49,858 nucleotides of DNA from a virus. The notes below the pieces were generated by a model. The model saw nothing but the letters and a program-made list of their open reading frames with translations, had not been told where the DNA came from and did not search any database. Where the stretch lies: IMG/VR virus record IMGVR_UViG_3300042300_000380, positions 1 through 49,858 of that record; one strand, given 5' to 3'. Made by a program: the position numbers and the translations under genes. This document shows, piece by piece, positions 41,986-48,557 of the stretch; positions within the stretch are counted from its first letter, which is position 1; every line of letters begins with the position of its first letter.

Positions 41986-42682
41986 TTTTATTATTAACAT
42001 AAAGTCTTATTGCTTTTACTTCATGCTCTCCTATTTTTTGACCTTTATAGTTTACTGCATCTCTGTAAAAATTAGTCCACTTACCGCTATCTGTTTTTTC
42101 TTTAACAATTTTAACGTGCTCTTCTTCTTTTAAAACTACATTATTTTTTATATTTTTATAATTGTCAATTTCAATTATAGAGTTTTGTAAATATGATAAA
42201 GATATTGGAACAATTGATATAAATGGTTGATTAGCTTTTATAGTAATTTTTGTAAAAGGTTTAGTAATTCTTAATGCACAGGGAAACTCTCCTTTAAAAA
42301 ATGATGTACTTATAATTGTAGTAAATGCTTGTGCCCCATCTATAAACATATTTGGAACTGGCATTTGTAACAAACTAACATCTTTATCTGTTTCAAATAC
42401 TATTCCAGTTTTAAAACTTATTGTTGCATTAGCTCTTTCTGTATAGCAGTATTCTTCGCCTTCTAATATTTTAACATGATTTCCAGATGTGTCTGATATT
42501 CCGTCCCATACAAAAGAAATATCTTTTGGAAATGAAAGGCCCCACCCTAAGCCATTTGCTAATGTTACTGGAAAACACTTATATGCATGACCATCTACTG
42601 TATTGTCCATCCAGTCTCTTTTAATATTTATTTGAGAAATATTTGCAGAGTTATTATTTTTATAGGCTGTAACTTTATACAC
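41978..42682 (-). CDS. DUF6065-like protein (unknown function)
   Basis: A 234-residue protein starting at GTG, which shares a base with the stop of the preceding oxygenase (TAGTG). It contains KRDWMDNTVDGHAYKCFPVT, LANGLGWGLSFPKDISFVWD and NMFIDGAQAFTTIISTSFF, in the order I recall for DUF6065 proteins (RDWMD...aYrClPl..AN..GW). No enzyme activity is known. It is coupled to oxygenase 2, showing the operon is one unit. Confidence 0.75.
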   Translation of the reverse strand: MYKVTAYKNNNSANISQINIKRDWMDNTVDGHAYKCFPVTLANGLGWGLSFPKDISFVWDGISDTSGNHVKILEGEEYCYTERANATISFKTGIVFETDKDVSLLQMPVPNMFIDGAQAFTTIISTSFFKGEFPCALRITKPFTKITIKANQPFISIVPISLSYLQNSIIEIDNYKNIKNNVVLKEEEHVKIVKEKTDSGKWTNFYRDAVNYKGQKIGEHEVKAIRLYVNNKNE

Positions 42683-43377
42683 TATGCATAATTTTCTGTA
42701 TATTTTTTTTCTATTTCTCTATATTCTGGAGTATGTGGTGCTTCTAGATAGTCTAACATAGTTACTATAGAATACTTAACACCTTTTGTGACTGGCATAG
42801 CTGCGTGAGAATATATATAAGATGAAGGAAATAGGTATAGATCGCCAGCCTTTGGTTTAATTTTTAAATTAAATTTATCAAAAAATAACTCTCCGCCTTC
42901 ATAATCGTCATTTATATATCCGACTGATGAGAGCACACAGATATAAGAATATCCGTGATCAGAATGAACTTGGAAATGTTGATCTTCTCCGTATTTAACA
43001 AAATTAAAGGATTCCCAATAATTTAAAGGAGCAAGCCCAAACATTTTGCTATAGTCTTTAACTGGATCTATCTGTGCTACGTATGAATCTTCCCAAATTT
43101 TTTCTAAAGCATATTCAGTTTCTTTTTTATTTTCTGGGGGGACGCTTTCTCCGCCTAGCATCAAATATCCATTAGGATTACTTTTTATTTTAAAATCGGC
43201 ACAATCTCTATATCTTTTATCTTCTAGATTATATCCTGTTTTTGCAGTTTTCCATTTATATGGGTTGTTTTCTTTTGATAATTCATTTTCTAATCTTGCA
43301 ACTAAATTCATTGACTCTGTAAAAACATTTCTATAGACCATAATTCCTGGTGCTAAGTATTCTGCATTTTCTAACAT
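42682..43377 (-). CDS. 2-oxoglutarate/Fe(II) oxygenase (prolyl hydroxylase type) 2
   Basis: A 231-residue enzyme with H138 and D140 (FQVHSDHGYS), H191 (IYSHAAMP) and K201. Core strand VGYINDDYEGGELFFD. It is a clear paralog of the gene before it: both read NYWESFNFVKY before the first iron ligand, SDHG after it and KPKAG..YLFPSS..YSH near the second. It starts directly after the upstream stop (TAA-ATG). Confidence 0.92.
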   Translation of the reverse strand: MLENAEYLAPGIMVYRNVFTESMNLVARLENELSKENNPYKWKTAKTGYNLEDKRYRDCADFKIKSNPNGYLMLGGESVPPENKKETEYALEKIWEDSYVAQIDPVKDYSKMFGLAPLNYWESFNFVKYGEDQHFQVHSDHGYSYICVLSSVGYINDDYEGGELFFDKFNLKIKPKAGDLYLFPSSYIYSHAAMPVTKGVKYSIVTMLDYLEAPHTPEYREIEKKYTENYA

Positions 43378-43995
43378 TTATACTCCTTTATGATGCTTAT
43401 CGTTATAATCAAACATTGTTACTATCGAATATTTTGTACCAGATTTTATTGGTAGCGATTTATGAGAATATATAAAAGAAGATGGGAATAAGTATAATTG
43501 CCCAGCTTTTGGTTTAATGTATATGTTTAATTTTGGAAAATATAATTCGCCACCATCATAATTATCATTTAAATAACCTACTCCAGAAACTGTACAAACA
43601 TATGCGTCGCCGTGATCTGAGTGCTCTTCAAAATGATGACCCTCTGTATATTTAACAAAATTAAATGATTCCCAATAATTTAATTTAATATTATACATAC
43701 TTGAATAGTCTTCTAAACATTCCTTTTGAGCATTATAAGAGTCCTGCCAAATAGATTGTAATTCTAGACTACTTTTATTTTTTATAATAGAAAAATTATT
43801 GGATTTTGCAATTTTAAAATCTAAACAATTTCTATATTCTGGAATTTTTTTCTTCCATCCTACCATTGCTTCTTTCCAGGAATATATTCCGTTGCTTTGT
43901 TTTATTGTACTCTCTACTCTTTCAATTAAATTAAGAGAATCTGGAAATACGTTTTCATACAGCCAAATACCATATCCTACTTCTATTTTTTGCAA
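43378..43995 (-). CDS. 2-oxoglutarate/Fe(II) oxygenase (prolyl hydroxylase type) 1
   Basis: A 205-residue enzyme, first gene of the array, starting at TTG 43995. Iron ligands H125 and D127 (FEEHSDHGDA) and H178 (IYSHKSLP), with K188 for 2-oxoglutarate. Core strand VGYLNDNYDGGELYFP. The TTG start is chosen because it aligns with the start of its paralog (VGYGIWLYENVF versus APGIMVYRNVF) and because no ATG lies nearby. A promoter with TAGACA-N17-TATAAT precedes it. Confidence 0.92.
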   Translation of the reverse strand: MQKIEVGYGIWLYENVFPDSLNLIERVESTIKQSNGIYSWKEAMVGWKKKIPEYRNCLDFKIAKSNNFSIIKNKSSLELQSIWQDSYNAQKECLEDYSSMYNIKLNYWESFNFVKYTEGHHFEEHSDHGDAYVCTVSGVGYLNDNYDGGELYFPKLNIYIKPKAGQLYLFPSSFIYSHKSLPIKSGTKYSIVTMFDYNDKHHKGV

Positions 43996-44021
43996 AATAA
44001 ATTCTTTCTACTAGTTTATTT

Positions 44022-44050
44022 ATTATAGCAAAATAATCTAAAAATGTCTA
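44022..44050 (-). promoter_or_regulatory. promoter of the oxygenase array
   Basis: TAGACA, 17 nt, TATAAT at 44022-44027 with extended TGC on the minus strand. It lies three bases after the stop of the PPG-repeat Hint protein gene, so the array can be expressed apart from the fibre genes. Confidence 0.8.
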
Positions 44051-44052
44051 GG

Positions 44053-44544
44053 TTATTTATTATGCGTTAATATGCCATTGGCATAAATTAAATCATATGG
44101 TTCTGCGTTGAAGGTATGAACAGTACATTCTTCGGTAATTACCTCTAAAGATATAATTTCTTCTGAAATAATATTACCGTTCGAATCATGTTTAGATAAT
44201 ATGTCTCCAACCTGAATTGATCCAGCCAAAATAAAACTATTTTGTCCGTTTCTAGTAATAAACATTGGATGCTCTGCTGTAAACCTAGAAGAAGGATCAT
44301 TATTAATAATAATTGTTTCTTCTGCTAGAGAAGTATATTTATTAATAACTTCTGTTTTTACCAGCTCTCCAAATGTTGCTGTTGGACTTGACCAAAATAA
44401 TGATGAATAAGCAGCTTCATCTGCTGGCAGTTCTTGAATATCTACTGCCCATATCCAGTCACCTTCTTGAACATCTTTTGCTGATTTATACTCAATAGAA
44501 TCATTTTCACCAACAACTGTTACTGGCGTGTCATCATGTAAGCA
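44053..44544 (-). other. Hint (hedgehog/intein) domain
   Basis: It starts at the catalytic-type Cys of SKC-LHDDTPV and ends in ILTHN plus one Lys. The TxxH-like FTAEHP and the terminal His-Asn are the usual self-processing residues. The +1 residue is Lys rather than Ser, Thr or Cys, which argues for cleavage or ligation to another nucleophile rather than normal splicing. Confidence 0.8.
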
Positions 44545-45414
44545 TTTGCTAAAGTATGGTGGGCCAAAGAATCTTGGAGGTGCAAAGAATCCTGGAGGTG
44601 CAAAGAATCCTGGAGGACTAAAGAATCCTGGAGGACTAAAGAATCCTGGAGGTGCAAAGAATCCTGGAGGTGCAAAGAATCCTGGAGGTGCAAAGAATCC
44701 TGGAGGTGCAAAGAATCCTGGAGGTGCAAAGAATCCTGGAGGTGCAAAGAATCCTGGAGGACTAAAGAATCCTGGAGGACTAAAGAATCCTGGAGGTGCA
44801 AAGAATGACGGTGGAGAAAAGAAAGTAGTTACTGAGTTCGTGGAAGCACCAGTAGATGTTCCATTAGCATTAATTGCATAAACGGTATAACTTTGTGTCT
44901 GCCCACCAGTTTCGTCAATATTACGTGATGTGACTGTAATATTTTCATATGATGGCCCATCACTTGATACAACGGTATATGATGAAATTGCTTTACCGCC
45001 AGTTTCTGGGGCAGTCCATGTAACATCATCTCTGTTTGCTACAGAAGAAGATACTGACGGAGAAACTGGTGCCTGCGGTACTGTAGTTACCAATATAGAT
45101 GAAGATGGGTCTGAAGATACAGAGTTTCCGTATGAATTAGTTCCATAAACTGTAAATGTATAACTTGTATTTGATGCTAGTCCAGTCATTGTTAATGGAG
45201 AAGACGACCCACTAACTGTCAATCCTGTAGGACTTGAAGTTACTGTAAAAGAAGATGCTTCTGGTGATCCTGCTGGCAATTCAAAAGAAATAATAGCGGA
45301 TCCATTATTATATGCTCTTCCCGTTCCTACATCTGAAACAGAATTAATTATTGGTTTTTGCGGCTCTAAGAAATCGTTTGTCGCTTGTGATTTTCTACCA
45401 GATCTTTTGCTCAT
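44053..45414 (-). CDS. surface protein with fibronectin domains, PPG repeats and C-terminal Hint domain
   Basis: A 453-residue protein. Residues about 20-195 are two fibronectin-III-like domains (SSFTVTSSPTGLTVSG and AISSYTVVSSDGPSYENITV). Residues 198-287 are fifteen hexapeptides of the form FF[AS]PPG, twelve of them exact. From Cys291 begins a 163-residue Hint domain: C-LHDDTPVTV at its start, the block-B-like FTAEHPMFI, HTFNAEPYDLIYANG, and final HN just before the last Lys. Such domains cleave or transfer the protein at the first Cys. It lies between the fibre genes and the oxygenases. Hydroxylation of the PPG array is a hypothesis. Confidence 0.88.
   Translation of the reverse strand: MSKRSGRKSQATNDFLEPQKPIINSVSDVGTGRAYNNGSAIISFELPAGSPEASSFTVTSSPTGLTVSGSSSPLTMTGLASNTSYTFTVYGTNSYGNSVSSDPSSSILVTTVPQAPVSPSVSSSVANRDDVTWTAPETGGKAISSYTVVSSDGPSYENITVTSRNIDETGGQTQSYTVYAINANGTSTGASTNSVTTFFSPPSFFAPPGFFSPPGFFSPPGFFAPPGFFAPPGFFAPPGFFAPPGFFAPPGFFAPPGFFSPPGFFSPPGFFAPPGFFAPPRFFGPPYFSKCLHDDTPVTVVGENDSIEYKSAKDVQEGDWIWAVDIQELPADEAAYSSLFWSSPTATFGELVKTEVINKYTSLAEETIIINNDPSSRFTAEHPMFITRNGQNSFILAGSIQVGDILSKHDSNGNIISEEIISLEVITEECTVHTFNAEPYDLIYANGILTHNK
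44554..44823 (-). repeat. fifteen 18-nt repeats encoding FF[AS]PPG
   Basis: Perfect or near-perfect 18-nt tandem units; units 2-13 all encode FFAPPG or FFSPPG, with the serine codon restricted to two pairs of units. The ends degenerate (PPS, PPR, PPY). Such a simple array can change copy number by slippage. Confidence 0.95.
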
Positions 45415-45427
45415 TTATAATATCTCC

Positions 45428-48091
45428 TTATGCCTTAAGATCTCCGTATACTACCCAAGAGTTGGTTGCTCTCTTGAATAATGTACATGATGACCATTGA
45501 GTACGTAATTTTAATCCAGGAGTAGCATTTACAGTTACCCCAGTATCTCCTGCAATTGTAATTAAGCCAGTATTTGTACCAAGTATATCTAGAGTTGTTC
45601 CAATTGGATAAGCAACTGCTGAGTTAGTTGGGATTGTTATTGTTACTGGGCTTGTAGAATCTACCTCTATTAATGAGTCTCTTTCAGATAGTTCAGATAA
45701 TGTGTAGTTTGCAGTTTTTGAAATAATTGGAGTTCTTGAAGGAACGCCTTCTTTTGTTTGGGTACCATCTGAAAATGCTACTCCAGAAGATGCTGTTATT
45801 ACTCCTGAGAATGTTGGTGCATTTTCTACTGCAATTGTTGCACCATCCTTTGTAATGTTTGTGCCAGCAATTACTGCCTCAGAAGCATTAAACTGTACGT
45901 AGCTAATATTTGTAGTTCCGATTGTAATTGTTCCTGTTGTACTAACAAGGAAGCCTTTAGAACCATTTGATGAGCCAGATGTTACGAATACGAAGTCTCC
46001 AGTTGAAACTTCTCCCGCAGGACTATTATCGCTGTCTGCTGCACGAGTAATTTGCCAAGGATTTGAACCATCTCCTACAGCGGTAATTGTGTAAATACCA
46101 TTTTCTTTAGCATCAGTTTGTGCACGAAGAAGAATTCTATCTCCTACAGCAACTGCTGCTCCGTCGATAGTTCCTATAGATCCATTTGTTGCTTTTGTTA
46201 ATGTTGCTCCCACTCCAGAAGTACCATTGTTATATGTTCCAGCAAGGTTTCCTGCAGTTGCTGCAATTACTGGTTGATGAAAGTTAATTCCAGCTGCAAG
46301 TCCATCAACATACTGTTTAGTTACTGCGTGGAGATCTGACGTAGGTGCACCTGAAAGTGTTAGTGCTCCTGTCATTGTTCCACCAGCAAGTGCTAGTTTA
46401 GCGTCTAAAGCTGTTTGTGTAGCAGTTGATACTGGTTTGTTGGCGTCAGATGTATTATCAACATTTCCTAATCCAACCATTGTTGCTGTAATTCCTGTTG
46501 CTGTTGTTGTTACTGAAAGCGTAGGTATTGTTACGGTACCAGTAAATGTTGGTCCTGCTATATTAGACTTTAAATTGTCTGCGTCGTCTACATATGTCTT
46601 TGTAGCAAGAGCAGATGTGTCTGCAATACCGTGTACAGATGTAGTTGCAGAATTGTGATTGGAAACTGCTGTTCCTAGATTTGATGCCGTGGTGATTGCT
46701 TCTTGAGTTACAGCATTGTCTGCATATGTTTTTGTAGCAAGAGCAGATGTGTCTGCAATACCGTGAATATTTGTAGTATCTGATTCGTGGGTTGAAACAG
46801 CGCTATCTGCATATGTTTTTGTAGCAAGAGCAGATGTGTCTGCAATACCGTGAATATTTGTAGTATCTGATTCGTGGGTTGAAACAGCGCTATCTGCATA
46901 TGTTTTTGTTGCCAATAAAGATGTATCTGCAATACCATGAATATTAGTTGTATCAGATTCGTGTGTAGATAAGTCAGTTGATGACGCCTTACTATTTAAT
47001 TGTGTTTGTATAGAAGATGTAACGCCGTCTACATAATTAAGTTCTGTTGTAGATAATGTTGCACCGTAAAGTATATTTAACTCTGTAGCGCTTGCTGTTA
47101 AAGGCACATCCTCATTAATTTTAGGGGAATTTAAAGTTTTGTTTGTAACGGTTTGTGTTCCATCTGTTGTAAGAAGCTTAGATGTGTCTGCAATACCATG
47201 AATATTTGTAGTATCTGATTCGTGGGTTTGAACAGCTCCAGTAGTAAAGCTTTCTAGCGTACTTTGTAATGAATCTAAATTATCTAGAATTGCTAATTCT
47301 TTTGAATTTGCTGCTCCATAATTAGCTACCCATTTATCATTTACTTCATCCCATTGAATAAATGCTGGTAGTGAAGATCCTCGTCTTACAGAGAATGCAG
47401 CACTAAGAGTCGGAGCTCCAGTAGATACATTTGAATTTAAAATAATTTCATTATCTTCTACAAGAAGTTCTGCAGTATTTAATGTTGTTGTATCTCCAGA
47501 AACTGTCAAATTTCCAGGAACTACTAAATCTCCAGAACTTGTAAATACTGCTACTGTTCCTGTAGCATTTGGAAATGTAATTGTTTGATCTTCTGTAGGA
47601 TTTGTTACTGTAAGGGTTGTTTCATATGCGTCTGCAGATGATCCCTCTAAAATAATGCTTGATTTTGGAACCAATAAGTTTCCATCGACATCTAACTTTG
47701 CTGGTCCGCCTGCGTTACCAACATCTGCTAGTAATACATAATCTGCTGCTGCTGCGTTGTCTAATCCAGTTATTTGATCATCGACATAAGATTTAAGTGC
47801 AACAACTGATGAGTCAATATTAAGAGAAATTGTATTTGTGCCATCATTGTAAGATTTTGTAAGACCTGCTCCCATTGAAAGTGCTGAGTCGATTGCATCT
47901 TGTGCAATTTCTGTAATTCCTGGTGCATCTGATGCAATGTATGCAAGGCTAGTCCATGCTGTGTTGCCAGTTCCAACTTTAATTTTTCTGGTGTCTGTTT
48001 CAACACCCATTTCACCTGCGGCTAATGTAGGATTTGCTGAGGTCCATTCTGATGCTGTTCCTCGTCTTACTTGAATTCTTACTGTTGACAT
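45428..48091 (-). CDS. tail fibre protein with Mtd-like N-terminus and HESDTTNIHG repeats
   Basis: An 887-residue fibre. The N-terminus (MSTVRIQVRRGTASEWTSAN, AAGEMGVETDTRKIKVG) is the Mtd_N-type repeat that begins many phage receptor-binding fibres. The middle contains four copies of HESDTTNIHGIADTS plus one diverged copy, within nearly identical 87-nt units, and the module ELNYVDGVTSSIQTQLN shared with the next fibre. The C-terminal region reads GAATVAVGDRILLRAQTD-like, then a beta domain ending with TQWSSCTLFKRATNSWVVYG. It probably forms trimeric fibres on the tail or head. Ribosome site AAGGGGTAATAAAT precedes the ATG. Confidence 0.85.
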   Translation of the reverse strand: MSTVRIQVRRGTASEWTSANPTLAAGEMGVETDTRKIKVGTGNTAWTSLAYIASDAPGITEIAQDAIDSALSMGAGLTKSYNDGTNTISLNIDSSVVALKSYVDDQITGLDNAAAADYVLLADVGNAGGPAKLDVDGNLLVPKSSIILEGSSADAYETTLTVTNPTEDQTITFPNATGTVAVFTSSGDLVVPGNLTVSGDTTTLNTAELLVEDNEIILNSNVSTGAPTLSAAFSVRRGSSLPAFIQWDEVNDKWVANYGAANSKELAILDNLDSLQSTLESFTTGAVQTHESDTTNIHGIADTSKLLTTDGTQTVTNKTLNSPKINEDVPLTASATELNILYGATLSTTELNYVDGVTSSIQTQLNSKASSTDLSTHESDTTNIHGIADTSLLATKTYADSAVSTHESDTTNIHGIADTSALATKTYADSAVSTHESDTTNIHGIADTSALATKTYADNAVTQEAITTASNLGTAVSNHNSATTSVHGIADTSALATKTYVDDADNLKSNIAGPTFTGTVTIPTLSVTTTATGITATMVGLGNVDNTSDANKPVSTATQTALDAKLALAGGTMTGALTLSGAPTSDLHAVTKQYVDGLAAGINFHQPVIAATAGNLAGTYNNGTSGVGATLTKATNGSIGTIDGAAVAVGDRILLRAQTDAKENGIYTITAVGDGSNPWQITRAADSDNSPAGEVSTGDFVFVTSGSSNGSKGFLVSTTGTITIGTTNISYVQFNASEAVIAGTNITKDGATIAVENAPTFSGVITASSGVAFSDGTQTKEGVPSRTPIISKTANYTLSELSERDSLIEVDSTSPVTITIPTNSAVAYPIGTTLDILGTNTGLITIAGDTGVTVNATPGLKLRTQWSSCTLFKRATNSWVVYGDLKA
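46719..46979 (-). repeat. three 87-nt repeats in the tail fibre gene
   Basis: Copies beginning at 46719 and 46806 appear identical over 87 nt. A third from 46893 differs mainly at silent sites. Each encodes a 29-residue unit with HESDTTNIHGIADTS. Such repeats allow fibre length change by recombination. Confidence 0.9.
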
Positions 48092-48113
48092 ATTTATTAC
48101 CCCTTATTTGCTA

Positions 48114-48141
48114 ATTATAGCATTTATTTTTTATTAGACTA
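48114..48141 (-). promoter_or_regulatory. extended -10 promoter for the tail fibre gene
   Basis: TGCTATAAT on the minus strand with TAGTCT 16 nt upstream. The predicted start lies about 16 nt before the fibre ATG. Confidence 0.6.
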
Positions 48142-48490
48142 TAACTCCAGAATCAAATGTTAACCCATATGTTGAAGTTGATGGGTCTCCACCGTCTGCG
48201 AATTTAGTTGCTGTTGTACTTACTCCATTTGCCTGAACTGTATAGACTGGAAGACCATTGTAGTCAATAGCTAATCCAATATCCATAAAGCCTATTTCTG
48301 CTGTCATGTCTGGAATGTCTGCCACAAATGCAATTGGGCTCCAGGTTCCATTTAATTGGATCTGTAGTTTGTTTGTTGTTGTGTCAAATCTAAGGGGGGT
48401 TGAACCTAATACGACGTTAGAATCAAATGTAGCATCTCCTGCGACATTTATTCCATTCTTAACTTTAAAGTTTTTATTCTCTGTTGCCAT
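48134..48490 (-). CDS. small fibre-associated protein
   Basis: A 118-residue protein begins MATENKNFKVKNGINVAGDA, a 'VKNGxNVAGxATFDSNVVLG' type pattern common to phage fibre bases. A middle beta segment PLRFDTTTNKLQIQLNGTWS is also typical. It may be a fibre chaperone or a short fibre. It follows a hairpin and the end of the large truncated fibre gene. Confidence 0.75.
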   Translation of the reverse strand: MATENKNFKVKNGINVAGDATFDSNVVLGSTPLRFDTTTNKLQIQLNGTWSPIAFVADIPDMTAEIGFMDIGLAIDYNGLPVYTVQANGVSTTATKFADGGDPSTSTYGLTFDSGVIV

Positions 48491-48521
48491 TTAAGTTCAC
48501 ATATCCCCTAATTGTTTTTGT

Positions 48522-48542
48522 GGGGAGATTCAGGCTCTCCCC
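48522..48542. terminator. hairpin between two fibre genes
   Basis: GGGGAGA, seven-base loop and TCTCCCC form a perfect seven-pair stem. The T-rich tract (TGGCCTTTTATTT) follows it on the plus strand, not on the minus strand where all genes lie, so its role as a terminator is uncertain. It may instead be an RNA processing or pausing hairpin. Confidence 0.45.
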
Positions 48543-48557
48543 TGGCCTTTTATTTAA

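Noticed and set aside
38424-43995. DNA-modification reading of the oxygenase array (hydroxymethylation, TET/JBP-like)
   Set aside because: The strand LND[DN][YF][DE]GG and overall spacing match prolyl-hydroxylase-type enzymes, and no thymidylate- or cytosine-modification gene is in the window; still not formally excluded.
44554-44823. Possible CRISPR-like array
   Set aside because: The 18-nt units are directly adjacent with no unique spacers and are read in frame as FF[AS]PPG within a long gene.
44528-44881. Plus-strand open frame encoding GGAKNPG repeats
   Set aside because: It is the reverse reading of the 18-nt repeats; no ribosome site, and no other genes occur on the plus strand.
46719-46979. 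Mobile element or terminal repeat
   Set aside because: The repeats are in frame within the fibre gene and encode a known fibre repeat type; no transposase or inverted ends are visible.
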